From assembly GCA_016763315.1 (NCBI GenBank), contig JAESTZ010000006.1:43975-107974 (forward strand): a stretch of DNA of 64,000 nt. The letters run 5' to 3'. The notes under the pieces were generated by a model. It worked only from the letters and a program-made list of their open reading frames with translations, did no database searches and had not been told where the DNA came from. Below are positions 1-9,059 of this stretch, in pieces. The position numbers were made by a program, and so were the translations under genes. Each line of letters opens with the position of its first letter. Within the stretch, counting starts at the first letter, position 1. The DNA comes from Robiginitomaculum sp. (GTDB lineage: Bacteria; Pseudomonadota; Alphaproteobacteria; Caulobacterales; Maricaulaceae).

Positions 1-1045
1 GTTTTTGTATCGGAGCACGAGAGCGTTGAGCCTCGGCAACCATGTGAACGATTTGCGATATTAGCGTATCAGCACCAACACGGGTCGCCTTAAACACAAA
101 ACTACCATTGCCATTGATCGTGCCACCAGTAATTTTATCGCCAATTTTCTTTTCAACCGGTACCGGCTCGCCAGTAATCAGACTTTCATCAACGTGTGAT
201 GTGCCTTCGGTCAACTCACCATCAACCGGAACTTTATCACCGGGACGAACCCGAAGCAGATCACCGGCCATGACATGCTCAAGCGGAAGGTCTTCTTCGG
301 TGCCATCTTCACGAACAATCCGTGCAGTTTTTGGCGATAAATCCATCAATGCCCGAATAGCACCACCGGTTCTTGCTCTGGCACGTAATTCCAGCACTTG
401 ACCCAATAAAACTAGAACCACAATAACAGCAGCCGCTTCAAAATAAACTTCTACTACGCCGTTTTTTTGAAAAGCTTCAGGGAATATCCCCGGCACTACA
501 GTTGCAACAATACTGTAAATAAGTGCCGCGCCGGTACCGATGGCAATCAGGGTAAACATGTTCAGGCTTTTATTGACGACAGACTGCCAGCCACGAACAA
601 AGAACGGCCAGCCAGCCCAAAGTACAACTGGTGTGCCTAATATCATTTCAATCCATTTACCAACTGTAGCAGATGGAAACGAGCCTATCGATGGTATCCA
701 GTCTTTGACCGGTAAACCAACAAATGGCCCCATGGCAATAACCAGAACCGGTATAGTCAGCACTAAACCAACCCAAAAACGACGGGTAAAATCAACCAAT
801 TCCGGATCAGGCCCGGCATCAGGATCGGGTAAGCCTTTTGGCTCCAGAGCCATTCCGCATTTAGGGCATGTTCCGGGGCCTACTTGTTCTATTTCCGGGT
901 GCATAGGGCAGGTGTAAATCGCATTTTCGTCCACAGGCCCTGTATGCTTGGGTGCTGCACCATGGTCGTGGTGACAACATTCATGGCCTTCGGCTTCTTT
1001 GCCGGTTTCTGCTTTATCGTTGTGATTACTATGATCATGTCCCAT
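1..1045 (-). CDS. Copper-type P1B heavy-metal ATPase, C-terminus outside window
   Basis: Translating the minus strand from the ATG at 1045 gives 348 codons open to the window edge. The product starts with a His-rich stretch (HDHSNHND, then ECCHHDHG), followed by a cysteine-containing heavy-metal-binding motif ([19 protein letters not shown], about residues 44-68). Membrane helices come next, then the actuator domain with the TGEP loop (about residue 290). This architecture belongs to copper/silver exporting P1B ATPases of the inner membrane. The metal-selective CPC motif, the phosphorylated Asp and the ATP-binding domain lie beyond base 1, so the metal is inferred. A GAGG ribosome site lies about 10 nt upstream. 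The gene diverges from the RND efflux operon to its right, making one metal-resistance cluster. Confidence 0.9.
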   Translation of the reverse strand, partial: MGHDHSNHNDKAETGKEAEGHECCHHDHGAAPKHTGPVDENAIYTCPMHPEIEQVGPGTCPKCGMALEPKGLPDPDAGPDPELVDFTRRFWVGLVLTIPVLVIAMGPFVGLPVKDWIPSIGSFPSATVGKWIEMILGTPVVLWAGWPFFVRGWQSVVNKSLNMFTLIAIGTGAALIYSIVATVVPGIFPEAFQKNGVVEVYFEAAAVIVVLVLLGQVLELRARARTGGAIRALMDLSPKTARIVREDGTEEDLPLEHVMAGDLLRVRPGDKVPVDGELTEGTSHVDESLITGEPVPVEKKIGDKITGGTINGNGSFVFKATRVGADTLISQIVHMVAEAQRSRAPIQK

Positions 1046-1288
1046 TGCGTTTACTTACCTCAGCCTTGATTTAAAAATAAATATTATTTGGTAATAATGA
1101 ACCGATATGATTTCAGTTGTTATATTTTATACGAATTAAACCTATACCTCCCTCAAATAGTAACGACAAATATTTTCGCCAGTACTCTACGATATTTCTT
1201 TATGTAAACTTTTCGTGAGAACCTTACCGCTTTACAGAGCAAGATGTGATCGCTACAAGACAAACAAGCAAAATTAGTTGTTGGTTTT

Positions 1289-1606
1289 ATGAAATCCTTT
1301 GTCACCAAATTATTGGTTATTAGCCTGCTGGCCATATCTTTACATGGATTTGGTACTGACGAAAAAACTGTTTCACCCTTAAATGATATTGCCACAATTC
1401 AGATAATTGATCTGCCAATCAACGATGATCAACCGCCCGCGACTTTAACTGCGGCTTGTGATATATGCGTAGTTGTACACCAATACTTGGTGAGCGAACC
1501 CATTTTGACAACAGCAAAACCATCAACAAAAGTAAACTTGCTATCTGTAGTATCCCTACCGCCTGATCAGGCGCCAGCAGACATATTGCACCCTCCTATA
1601 GTCTAG
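1289..1606 (+). CDS. Small exported protein heading the metal efflux cluster
   Basis: This is a 105-residue protein of no family I recognise. Residues 1-22 form a clear signal peptide (MKSFVTKLLVISLLAISLHG), so the mature part of about 80 residues is probably periplasmic. It carries a short ACDICVVVHQ segment, a Cys-x2-Cys-x3-His arrangement that could bind a metal, and a proline-rich tail. It is the first gene of the rightward run leading to the RND efflux genes, 152 bases before the outer-membrane factor, with a strong stem-loop between. Small exported Cys/His proteins are often found beside copper and zinc efflux genes, so a metal-sensing or chaperone role is plausible, but this is inferred from position only. 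Confidence 0.6.
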   Translation: MKSFVTKLLVISLLAISLHGFGTDEKTVSPLNDIATIQIIDLPINDDQPPATLTAACDICVVVHQYLVSEPILTTAKPSTKVNLLSVVSLPPDQAPADILHPPIV

Positions 1607-1657
1607 ATTCATACAAAGCCATAAGCACATTTGTGCCTGCGCTTTGAATGTACCACC

Positions 1658-1702
1658 AGCAACCGAACAATGCCGTTTCGCGGCATTTGAGCTTTGGTTG
1701 CT
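1658..1702 (+). promoter_or_regulatory. Two-tier stem-loop in leader of the czc-like operon
   Basis: AGCAACC (1658-1664) pairs with GGTTGCT (1696-1702), and inside it AATGCCG (1669-1675) pairs with CGGCATT (1681-1687) around a TTTCG loop. It lies between the small exported gene and the outer-membrane factor, 57 bases before the latter's ATG. No T-run follows, so it is not a standard intrinsic terminator. It may stabilise or attenuate the message; function unknown. Confidence 0.45.
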
Positions 1703-1758
1703 AAAGTTGATTTATTGCTTGAAAAACCTTTCAAGCAGGACAAACGAAAAGCATTAAG

Positions 1759-3027
1759 ATGAAAAACTTATACTTGGTACTGTTAAGTACCTTCCTTACA
1801 GGCTTGATCAGTACCACTGCGCCAACTGTTCTTGCCAAAGAAACTGAACCTGCATTATTGCAAAGCTCAAGACCTGTGGTTGCAGAATTTGTGCAATCAG
1901 TTTTAATATCCCACCCAGCCTTAAACTCTGCCAAGGCTGAGTTAGATGCAACTATTGCCCGTGGTGAAGGCTCCGCAAGAGCAATTTACAATCCTGAGCT
2001 AGAAGTAGAATTCGAGTCTTCCGCCGCAACCACTAAAGCTGTTGGCATCTCGCAAACCATAGATTGGTCCGGCAAACGCAAAGCAAATGCTGCGACCGGT
2101 AAGTCCGATGTTCAAGCTGCAAAGGCTGCTTTGGAAATTGTCAAAAAAACTATTACCACCGATTTACTTTCAGCGCTGGCAGACCACCAAAGTGCATTTG
2201 ACCAGATACAACTGGAAAGAGGCCGCTTTCGTCTGGCAGAAGAGTTCCTTGATTTGGCAACAAAACGCCACGATGCCGGCGACCTGTCACAATCAGAACT
2301 ATTGACTGCCCGCCTTACTCTATCCCAGGCAGTTGCGGCCAAAGCGCAAGCACAAGACGCTCTGTCCCGAAGCCGCCAGAAACTGGCAGCTTTAGTCGGC
2401 AGCCAAAGAGATGTATGGCCGATATTGGTAGGCACTCCGCAAACCCAACTTTTATATGCAACGGATACACAGGTTAATACTTTGCCGGAATTGCGGTTTG
2501 CGCTTGCTCAATCAGATGGTTTTAGAAGCCGAATATTACTAGCAGATAAAATGCGTAAAGCCGATCCAACCATCGGTTTACGCATTGGTCAAGAAAGCGA
2601 AGATTTAGGCGGGCAAGCAACTCTTTTTGGGGTACAAATAGCAATCCCTCTACAAATTCGCAACAATTACAGTCAGAATGTAACCGCAGCCAGAGCAGAA
2701 GCAGTTGCTGCTGCTGCCAGTGCACAAAACACACGGCGGCAAGTTATGGCTAGGCTTAATGCAACCACAAAACGGGTAATTGCCTCACAACAGGCTTGGA
2801 GCCAGTGGCAAGATACCGGCGCTACGCAATTAGATTTGCAACGGGAATTATTAAAAACCTTGTGGCAAGCCGGTGAAACCGATGCGGTTTCCTATCTGGT
2901 GCAACTCAACCAAACATTTGATGCCGAAGCAGCGTCTATCGAATTAACAGGCGCATTATGGCGCAACTGGTTTGAATGGCTCGACGCATCTAATAACTCA
3001 ACTTTATGGCTGGAGGCCATCCGATGA
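1759..3027 (+). CDS. czcC: Outer-membrane efflux factor of RND metal pump (CzcC/TolC family)
   Basis: This 422-residue protein has a signal peptide (cleavage probably after about residue 26, VLA-KE) followed by the long alpha-helical, Ala/Gln/Leu-rich sequence typical of the outer-membrane efflux protein family. Heptad stretches are seen around residues 45-215 and 300-380, matching the two repeats that build the periplasmic tunnel of TolC-like trimers. It would form the outer-membrane channel for the adaptor and pump encoded just downstream. Its stop codon overlaps the ATG of the adaptor gene (ATGA at 3024-3027), so translation is probably coupled. The symbol reflects operon role; the metal actually exported is not proven. 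Confidence 0.88.
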   Translation: MKNLYLVLLSTFLTGLISTTAPTVLAKETEPALLQSSRPVVAEFVQSVLISHPALNSAKAELDATIARGEGSARAIYNPELEVEFESSAATTKAVGISQTIDWSGKRKANAATGKSDVQAAKAALEIVKKTITTDLLSALADHQSAFDQIQLERGRFRLAEEFLDLATKRHDAGDLSQSELLTARLTLSQAVAAKAQAQDALSRSRQKLAALVGSQRDVWPILVGTPQTQLLYATDTQVNTLPELRFALAQSDGFRSRILLADKMRKADPTIGLRIGQESEDLGGQATLFGVQIAIPLQIRNNYSQNVTAARAEAVAAAASAQNTRRQVMARLNATTKRVIASQQAWSQWQDTGATQLDLQRELLKTLWQAGETDAVSYLVQLNQTFDAEAASIELTGALWRNWFEWLDASNNSTLWLEAIR

Positions 3028-4160
3028 CTTTTGATATGAATTTGAAAAAAATTACTCGCTTTATTGCTATTACTTTATTAAGCGCACCCTTGTTGTTTGC
3101 GGCACCAGCTTTTGCTGGCGAAAATGACGATGAAGGCGAGGGAAATCACGTCGAAATGACCGCCGCCGAGCGCAAGAAAAATGGTGTGGAAATTTACACC
3201 GTCGCTCGCCGTTCATTGGGCGAGGAAATTCGTGCTCCCGGCGAGATCGGTCTTGATCTTTATAAAACATCTCAGGTTACTCCACGCATTGCAGCGCAAA
3301 TAATAACCCGACATGTAAAATTGGGTGATCATGTTGCCGCCGGTGATCCACTGGTTACTCTATCCAGCGTGCAAATGGCCGAAGCGCAAGGCAATTTGAT
3401 TGTCACAGCAAAAGAGTGGAAACGGGTTGAGCGACTTGGCCGGGCAGTAGTCTCCGATCGCAGATACACCGAAGCTCAGGTCTCTGCACAGCAAGCCACT
3501 GCCAAAGCACTTGCCTTTGGCCTTGGCAATAACGAAGCTGCACGACTTGCCTCCAAAGGTGATGCTTCAAAAGCAACAGGTGAATTTACCTTATTCGCCC
3601 GCCAAGCAGGTACTGTTATGAGTGACGAGTTTGTTATTGGCGAGTTTATCGAGCCAGGGCGCGTTTTATTCGCGATATCTGACGAGAGTAATGTCTGGGT
3701 GGAAGCCATGCTCCCGGGATATGGTAATAATCATATAGAAGCCGGAGCCAAAGTTCGGGTCGTCACCAATGACAATTCAGTTTATTCTGGATCTGTTTTA
3801 CAGGTACGCCACCAAGTCGATGAAACAACACGAACTATCTCAGCCAGAATTACAGTGGATAATACAGCTGACACCCTACATTCAGGACAGTTTGTTACTG
3901 TCTACATCGAAGCCGGAAAAACGTCGCCAGTAATGGCTGTACCAAAACAAGCAGTCACATTGATGAACGGTGATATCCACGTTTTTGTTGTCGATGGTGA
4001 TGAAATGGAACCGAAAAAAGTGCTGGTAGGCGCAACATTTGGTGATTGGGTCGAGATCAAAAGTGGTCTTAAAAGTGGCGATGTGGTCGCAGCTACAGAA
4101 ATTTTCTTGCTAAAATCACTTATCCTGAAATCAAAAATGGGATCTGGACACGGCCATTAA
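3024..4160 (+). CDS. czcB: RND efflux membrane-fusion (adaptor) protein, CzcB-like
   Basis: This is a periplasmic adaptor of about 378 residues with an N-terminal hydrophobic signal (ITLLSAPLLFAAPAFA), an acidic/His segment (ENDDEGEGNHVE), and the lipoyl/hairpin and beta-barrel domains of the HlyD/CzcB family. The phrase GDHVAAGDPLVTLSS is the lipoyl-type half-motif. An upstream ATG at 3006 is in frame, but the ATG at 3024 has a GGAGG site seven bases before it and overlaps the previous stop, so 3024 is chosen. The protein ends in GSGHGH, a small potential metal ligand. It would bridge the inner-membrane pump and the outer-membrane channel. Twenty-three bases separate it from the pump gene. 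Confidence 0.9.
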   Translation: MTFDMNLKKITRFIAITLLSAPLLFAAPAFAGENDDEGEGNHVEMTAAERKKNGVEIYTVARRSLGEEIRAPGEIGLDLYKTSQVTPRIAAQIITRHVKLGDHVAAGDPLVTLSSVQMAEAQGNLIVTAKEWKRVERLGRAVVSDRRYTEAQVSAQQATAKALAFGLGNNEAARLASKGDASKATGEFTLFARQAGTVMSDEFVIGEFIEPGRVLFAISDESNVWVEAMLPGYGNNHIEAGAKVRVVTNDNSVYSGSVLQVRHQVDETTRTISARITVDNTADTLHSGQFVTVYIEAGKTSPVMAVPKQAVTLMNGDIHVFVVDGDEMEPKKVLVGATFGDWVEIKSGLKSGDVVAATEIFLLKSLILKSKMGSGHGH

Positions 4161-4183
4161 CGCCAAAGTTCAAGGAATAAATC

Positions 4184-7100
4184 ATGTTAAATAAACTCGT
4201 AGAATTTTCGCTACAGTACAAAGCGCTTATATTAATCGCATTTGCCGTGATCGCCTTTTTGGGTGTTCGCGCCGTTAACACAATACCAATTGACGCCTTT
4301 CCAGATGTCACTCCTGCTCAGGTCAATATCTACACCGAAAGCCCCGGCCTTGCCGCCGAGGACGTTGAAGAACTACTTACCTTTCCTATTGAATCGGCGA
4401 TGGCCGGACTTCCCGATGTTAAAGAAATAAGATCAGTCAGCCTGTTCGGCCTGTCTTATGTGGCTGTATATTTCAAAGACGATATGGATATATACTTTGC
4501 GCGTCGTTTGGTTGGAGAACGGTTGCAAGAGGTTGGTGATCGCATTCCAGATGGTTACGGAACCCCCGAACTTGGCCCCAACACTTCGGGTCTAGGTCAG
4601 GTGTTTTGGTACACTTTAGAACGAGCCGATGAAAAACTAAACGCCGATATTACCGATATGGACTTGCGTACAATGCAAGACTGGACAGTAAGGCTTATCC
4701 TTAGAACGGCTCCCGGTGTTGACGATGTTATGTCATGGGGCGGTCAAGAGCGCCAATATCAGGTCAAAATAGATCCGCTTAAGCTGATCAAATATCAACT
4801 TGGTTTTACCGAGGTAATGGAAGCGATTCAAGCTAACAACCGGCAAGTTGGCGGCCAGTATATCGACCAAGGATCCGAACAGTTTTTAGTTCGCGGTCTT
4901 GGGCTGGTTAAGAATGAGGCCGACATTGGCGAGATCAAACTAAAATCCATTGATGGTGTTGCGGTTTATATCCGCGACGTGGCAACTATCAGCCAAGAAG
5001 GTGCTTTACGCTTTGGTGCAGTTACCCGTGACGGCAAAGAAGTTGTGCTTGGCATGGCATTGTCGAGGATGGGTGAAAACGCCAAGGAGGTGGTTGAGAA
5101 CGTCAAAGCAAAACTTGAAATCGTCGAAAAAGCTTTACCGCCCGGCGTGGTGGTAAAAACGATCTATGAACGCACCGATCTGGTTGAAAAAGCTGTGCAT
5201 ACTGCTGAAAAAGCCCTGATTGAAGGCTCAATACTGGTTGCGATAGTATTGTTCTTGTTTTTAGGTGAGATACGCTCAGCCATAGTGGTAATAACCGCTT
5301 TACCACTGGCGATGTTAATCGCCTTTATCATGATGAATCAAGTCGGCCTCTCGGCTAATCTAATGTCTTTGGCCGGATTGGCCATTGGTATCGGCATGAT
5401 GGTCGATGGCGCGGTTGTCATGGTCGAAAATTCGTTTCGCATTATGTCGGAGCGAAAATCAGAAGGCAAAGGCCCGGTCAATCGAACCGCAGCTGTTTTA
5501 ACCGCGGCCAAAGAAGTTGCCAATCCGATGACCTTTGCCATTGCCATTATCATTATCGTCTTCATGCCTTTATTCACCTTAGAGGGCTTGGAAGGCAAAC
5601 TGTTCAAACCAATGGCTTTTAATATCAGCTTTGCCATGGCCGGATCATTATTGTTGACTTTAACTTTGATCCCGGTTCTTGCAGCTTTGATCCTTAAACC
5701 AATGGAAGAAAAAGACACGATATTGGTACGAGTGCTTAAACTTGGGTATCTACCATTATTAGCATTTGCCCTTAAACGCAAAGCACTGGTTATGATCAGT
5801 GCTGTAATACTTCTAATTGGCTCACTTAGTCTGTTTCCATTATTGGGAAAAGAGTTTATGCCGCAATTACAAGAAGGATCAATCATGTGGCGGGTATCAT
5901 CTATCCCTTCCACATCCTTAAATCAATCAATCAAAATTGCCAAAAAAATCGAACTGGCATTAGGCAAATTTCCAGAGGTGGAAACTACCATATCAATGAT
6001 TGGCCGCGCCGAAAAAGGCGAAACGGCTGATGTTAATTATATGGAAATTTATACCGCGCTTAAACCGCCCAAAGAATGGCCGGGTGATCGAAACATTACC
6101 CAATTGGCAATCGACATGCGTGAAGTGCTTGAAGAGGTTGCACCAACTTCGGTGATTGCCTTTACCCAGCCTATTCAGATGCGGGTTGAGGAATTGATCT
6201 CTGGTGTACGAGCAACTTTGGCGGTTAAGCTTTATGGTGAAAACTTACAAGAGCTAGATCGTCTAAGTGCCGAAATCAAGGACGTGCTTGAAGGAATTGA
6301 AGGCGTTGCCGATCTGTCCCTAGAGGCCAATATTGGCAAACCGCAAATCCGTATTGAAGTCGACCGTGAGGCCTTGGCTAGATATGGAATGAATGCTGAT
6401 GATGTATTGACCATTGTTCGCACCGGCATCGGTAGCGAACCGGTAAGTACATTGATCGATGGCGTTAAACGCTTTGAAATCACCACTCGTTTTCAAGACA
6501 GCGCAAAAACATCGGTTGAGGCTATTGGCAATATCCCCATGCAGACCAGTTCGGGGGCAATAATACCCCTTTCCCAAGTAGCCAATATAACTATAGCCGA
6601 AGGATATTCTTTCGTCAGACGCGAACAGTTACAGCGTTATGCGGTAATACAAATGGATGTTAAAGGTCGAGATATTGACGGCTTTGTCCAAGATGCCAAT
6701 GCGGCGATTGCACAAGCAATCGATCTGCCGGTAGGATATTGGGTCGAGTGGGGCGGAGCGTTCGAGAACCAGCAACGAGCAATGGCAAAACTAGGCGTAA
6801 TTGTCCCGGTAACCATCTTCTTTATCTTTGTCCTGCTGTATACGGCGTTTAATTCCTTGCGCTATGCAGGCATGATTATCGCCAATGTACCATTTGCCAC
6901 TATTGGTGGTCTGATCGCTCTTTTTATCTCTGGGCAATATTTATCAGTACCATCGGCGATTGGATTTATTGCCGTATTTGGGGTGGCAATGTTAAACGGG
7001 ATTGTCTTGCTTAGCTTTATCAACGAACTTCGCGACAAAGGTATGAGTGTCTATGACGCGGTTCGCAAAGGAGCAGAAATGCGCCTGCGTCCGGTAATGA

Positions 7101-7309
7101 TGACAGCCAGTGTTGCAATATTGGGATTGATCCCGATGTTAATATCAAGCGGTGTCGGCGCTGAAACTCAACGGCCATTAGCGACGGTAGTTGTCGGCGG
7201 CCTAATTACTTCGACATTGCTAACGTTGATCTTGCTACCATTAATGTACGAGTTCTTTGAAACCAAGCGAGAGAAAAAAATGGCCCTAAAACAGGAAGAA
7301 ATATCATGA
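4184..7309 (+). CDS. czcA: Heavy-metal efflux RND pump, CzcA family
   Basis: This 1041-residue protein has the length and layout of heavy-metal RND pumps: a first membrane helix, a large periplasmic loop, a helix block (about 335-545), a second periplasmic loop and a final helix block. It exports metal ions using the proton gradient. In helix 4 the proton-relay residues read VDGAVVMVEN with D408 and E415, but the third acidic residue of CzcA (D402) is Gly here, a state also seen in CusA-type pumps. Remembered alignment suggests that the three CusA methionine ligands are replaced (Glu in VEELISGVR, Pro in GSEPVST, Phe in GYSFVRR), arguing for a divalent rather than Cu(I)/Ag(I) substrate. Its stop overlaps the next start (ATGA). 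Confidence 0.93.
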   Translation: MLNKLVEFSLQYKALILIAFAVIAFLGVRAVNTIPIDAFPDVTPAQVNIYTESPGLAAEDVEELLTFPIESAMAGLPDVKEIRSVSLFGLSYVAVYFKDDMDIYFARRLVGERLQEVGDRIPDGYGTPELGPNTSGLGQVFWYTLERADEKLNADITDMDLRTMQDWTVRLILRTAPGVDDVMSWGGQERQYQVKIDPLKLIKYQLGFTEVMEAIQANNRQVGGQYIDQGSEQFLVRGLGLVKNEADIGEIKLKSIDGVAVYIRDVATISQEGALRFGAVTRDGKEVVLGMALSRMGENAKEVVENVKAKLEIVEKALPPGVVVKTIYERTDLVEKAVHTAEKALIEGSILVAIVLFLFLGEIRSAIVVITALPLAMLIAFIMMNQVGLSANLMSLAGLAIGIGMMVDGAVVMVENSFRIMSERKSEGKGPVNRTAAVLTAAKEVANPMTFAIAIIIIVFMPLFTLEGLEGKLFKPMAFNISFAMAGSLLLTLTLIPVLAALILKPMEEKDTILVRVLKLGYLPLLAFALKRKALVMISAVILLIGSLSLFPLLGKEFMPQLQEGSIMWRVSSIPSTSLNQSIKIAKKIELALGKFPEVETTISMIGRAEKGETADVNYMEIYTALKPPKEWPGDRNITQLAIDMREVLEEVAPTSVIAFTQPIQMRVEELISGVRATLAVKLYGENLQELDRLSAEIKDVLEGIEGVADLSLEANIGKPQIRIEVDREALARYGMNADDVLTIVRTGIGSEPVSTLIDGVKRFEITTRFQDSAKTSVEAIGNIPMQTSSGAIIPLSQVANITIAEGYSFVRREQLQRYAVIQMDVKGRDIDGFVQDANAAIAQAIDLPVGYWVEWGGAFENQQRAMAKLGVIVPVTIFFIFVLLYTAFNSLRYAGMIIANVPFATIGGLIALFISGQYLSVPSAIGFIAVFGVAMLNGIVLLSFINELRDKGMSVYDAVRKGAEMRLRPVMMTASVAILGLIPMLISSGVGAETQRPLATVVVGGLITSTLLTLILLPLMYEFFETKREKKMALKQEEIS

Positions 7310-7614
7310 AAGAGATAAAAGCCTATATTCACAGAAACCGGGCGGCTGATGTCGTTCGGGCGCTTCGTTTGGCTGATCTTGGTCATTTTGCCATGGTTGA
7401 TGTCAAACAGGTGTTGCAATCGCTTGACCAAGCAGATCAGGAATATTCCATAGAGCTTGGCGCAAGAGTGATGACCGAGGTAAAACTGGAATTGGTCTGT
7501 AAAAAAGAGCGTCTGGAAGAAGCTATTTCCCTGATCAAGGAAAACGCCAAAACCGGACAAGAAGACTCTGGCTGCATCTATGTCAGCGATATAACTTCAC
7601 AGCACCAGATTTAA
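7306..7614 (+). CDS. P-II-like signalling protein of the metal-efflux operon (PII-NG type)
   Basis: This 102-residue protein begins MKEIKAYIHRNRAADVVRAL, which fits the beta-alpha start of the P-II fold. It continues with the ELVCKKERLEEAISLI helix and an end resembling the P-II C-terminal strand (SGCIYVSDI). It lacks the canonical uridylylation loop with Tyr51 and the nitrogen P-II signatures seen in the true GlnB at 57 kb. Its ATG overlaps the stop of the RND pump by ATGA, so it is translationally coupled. A P-II subgroup called PII-NG has been described linked to heavy-metal CzcA pumps in proteobacteria, and this gene fits in size and position. Its ligand and effect on the pump are unknown; it may sense nucleotides or metal and gate efflux. 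Confidence 0.75.
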   Translation: MKEIKAYIHRNRAADVVRALRLADLGHFAMVDVKQVLQSLDQADQEYSIELGARVMTEVKLELVCKKERLEEAISLIKENAKTGQEDSGCIYVSDITSQHQI

Positions 7615-7636
7615 GGAAAGATGGTAAAATATAATC

Positions 7637-7682
7637 ACCAACCGGAAAAACGGTCAATATGAGCCATTTTCCGGTTGGTTTT
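7637..7682 (+). terminator. Intrinsic terminator of the metal efflux operon
   Basis: ACCAACCGGAAAA (7637-7649) is perfectly complementary to TTTTCCGGTTGGT (7667-7679) with a 17-base loop, and a short T-run follows. It sits 22 bases after the P-II-like gene, so it should end the rightward operon. Confidence 0.75.
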
Positions 7683-7706
7683 AGTTGTTATCAATTCACC
7701 ACTTAG

Positions 7707-7818
7707 TCCCCCCTCCGGACGCTTCGCGCCCACCTCCCCCGCAAGCGAGAGGAGGAAAACAAGAGTCCTCAAATAGCGAAGCGATAGGACAAAGAGAAAA
7801 CCCTCAAATAGCGAAGCA
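7707..7818. repeat. Mosaic of short dispersed intergenic repeats
   Basis: This GC-rich stretch contains a palindrome around CCTCCCCCGC and AGAGGAGG, then the hairpin 7765-7790 (GTCCT to AGGAC), whose sequence recurs at 51647-51671. The 16-base string CCTCAAATAGCGAAGC appears twice (around 7767 and 7802). No credible coding frame crosses it. It looks like REP-type intergenic filler. Confidence 0.6.
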
Positions 7819-7891
7819 TATTTAACCCCACCACCAGACATTAAAATAGCATTTGTAAACAGATTAGAAAAACATTGAAATAGTTGAATAT

Positions 7892-8434
7892 ATGTCTGAT
7901 ATAGGTATGAGTTTATTTCCGAGGAAATGGTCGGCAAGAATTTGCACCAGTTTGATTTTATTTAGTCTTAGCGGGTGTATGATTTATAAAACCCGTGAAT
8001 TTACTCAAATCAATCCAGTAAAATTTGAAAGCTGGAATATAACAGCGGACGCCACTGCATTTTCTCGTTCAAGTGGGGCATCTTGGGAAAACCATAAGTT
8101 TAGAGTTTTCGTGGATATTTCCCGGTATCCTGATTATTTGGATTCAGAGTATAGAGCTGACATTACAAACTTGGTTTTATTTTCAGGTGACTGTTCCAGT
8201 AACATTGAATTAGAACTTGGGAATGTTGAGGTAAAAAACCATGGCAAATATCAGCATGGTCGCGTATCAGCAGATGCATCTGAACCAGTACTTATCGAAC
8301 AAACTATTAAGAATATATGTGTTCATATAAATGTAGATTTTATTCCTTTGGACGGCGGGCCGATTATAACAAAACCTTTTGAAATTGGCATGAGACGATA
8401 TGAAAGTTCAATCTTAGGCCCAGTTTTGGATTAA
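7892..8434 (+). CDS. Putative lipoprotein of unknown function
   Basis: This is a 180-residue protein with a positively charged N-terminus (FPRKWSAR), a hydrophobic stretch and a lipobox LSGC (Cys about residue 29), so it is probably lipid-anchored. The mature part is mixed beta-rich sequence with four or more cysteines (GDCSSN, NICVHI) and no motif I recognise. An in-frame ATG at 7907 would give a shorter, more typical lipoprotein signal; neither ATG has a convincing ribosome site. It stands alone between the metal operon terminator and the non-coding element at 8.7 kb. The composition is more AT-rich than the neighbours, which could mean recent acquisition. Confidence 0.6.
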   Translation: MSDIGMSLFPRKWSARICTSLILFSLSGCMIYKTREFTQINPVKFESWNITADATAFSRSSGASWENHKFRVFVDISRYPDYLDSEYRADITNLVLFSGDCSSNIELELGNVEVKNHGKYQHGRVSADASEPVLIEQTIKNICVHINVDFIPLDGGPIITKPFEIGMRRYESSILGPVLD

Positions 8435-8692
8435 GAGCTTTACCAAATGTCTACTTTGACGACAAAAGCGAACGTTGATCACTTAACCAGCTAGCGTGAA
8501 GTCCATGGGTATATCTTCTTGGTTGACGTGCGCTCCTTGCGGTCTATTGGCACATTGTACTTGGGCTTGCTTCAGTAAAGTGGAGAGTATTTTGGATCAG
8601 CCTGTGAACTCTCGACTGACCTTGGTGTGTTTTCATTGGTGGATGGATTGCGGTTTTCACCGAAGTGACGAAAACCATAACAAGGGTCACGC

Positions 8693-9041
8693 ACCCTTCA
8701 CACCTAACCCTTAAATAGCACTCATTGGCAAAGAAGTTACATTGAGAGATTGTCACTTGGCAAAGATTGCACCCTCATTGACCCTCATTAGCAATCAATA
8801 GACGGGGATAAGTTCCAACCATGCCCGCTTTTCCGACAACTGTTATTATGGTGTTGCAAGTGGCTCTAACTGGCCAGTTTGCGGCTGTTTGACATTGTTA
8901 ATATACGCTAAAGTCAATGAAACTTGGGTTTTCCGAGAGCATTACTTTAGTAATGAGTAAAGGAAATACTGTTTCCTTACGAGGTTTTTTAAGGTTTATC
9001 CGCTGGGGAAATCGTCAAAACTGGTAATGGTTTTTATTTTT
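8693..9041 (+). ncRNA. Candidate structured RNA element, copy A
   Basis: The 625-base gap from 8435 to 9059 has no credible gene. Its right-hand 349 bases match, in order and over the whole length, the 350 bases at 62055-62404. Conserved blocks include GGCAAAGA, TTGGCAAA, TTAGCAATCAA, CGGGGATAAGTT, CAACCATGCCCGC, AACTGTTAT and TTTGACATTGT. Near the 3' end a hairpin (8957-8980, GGAAA with TTTCC) is preceded by CTTTAG; copy B has a hairpin at the same place with different but still complementary stem bases. The element ends in a T-rich tail (about 9030-9041). The plus strand is chosen from that tail. AAAACCATAAC near 8670 could pair with GTAATGGTTTT near 9023 as a closing stem. It matches no RNA family I know; a degenerate mobile element remains possible. 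Confidence 0.45.
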
Positions 9042-9059
9042 GAGTGTTTTTAGGGAAAA

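Noticed and set aside
8496..8756. Short overlapping open frames on both strands before copy A of the twin element
   Set aside because: They do not extend into copy B, have no homology to each other, and lie in or beside the non-coding element.
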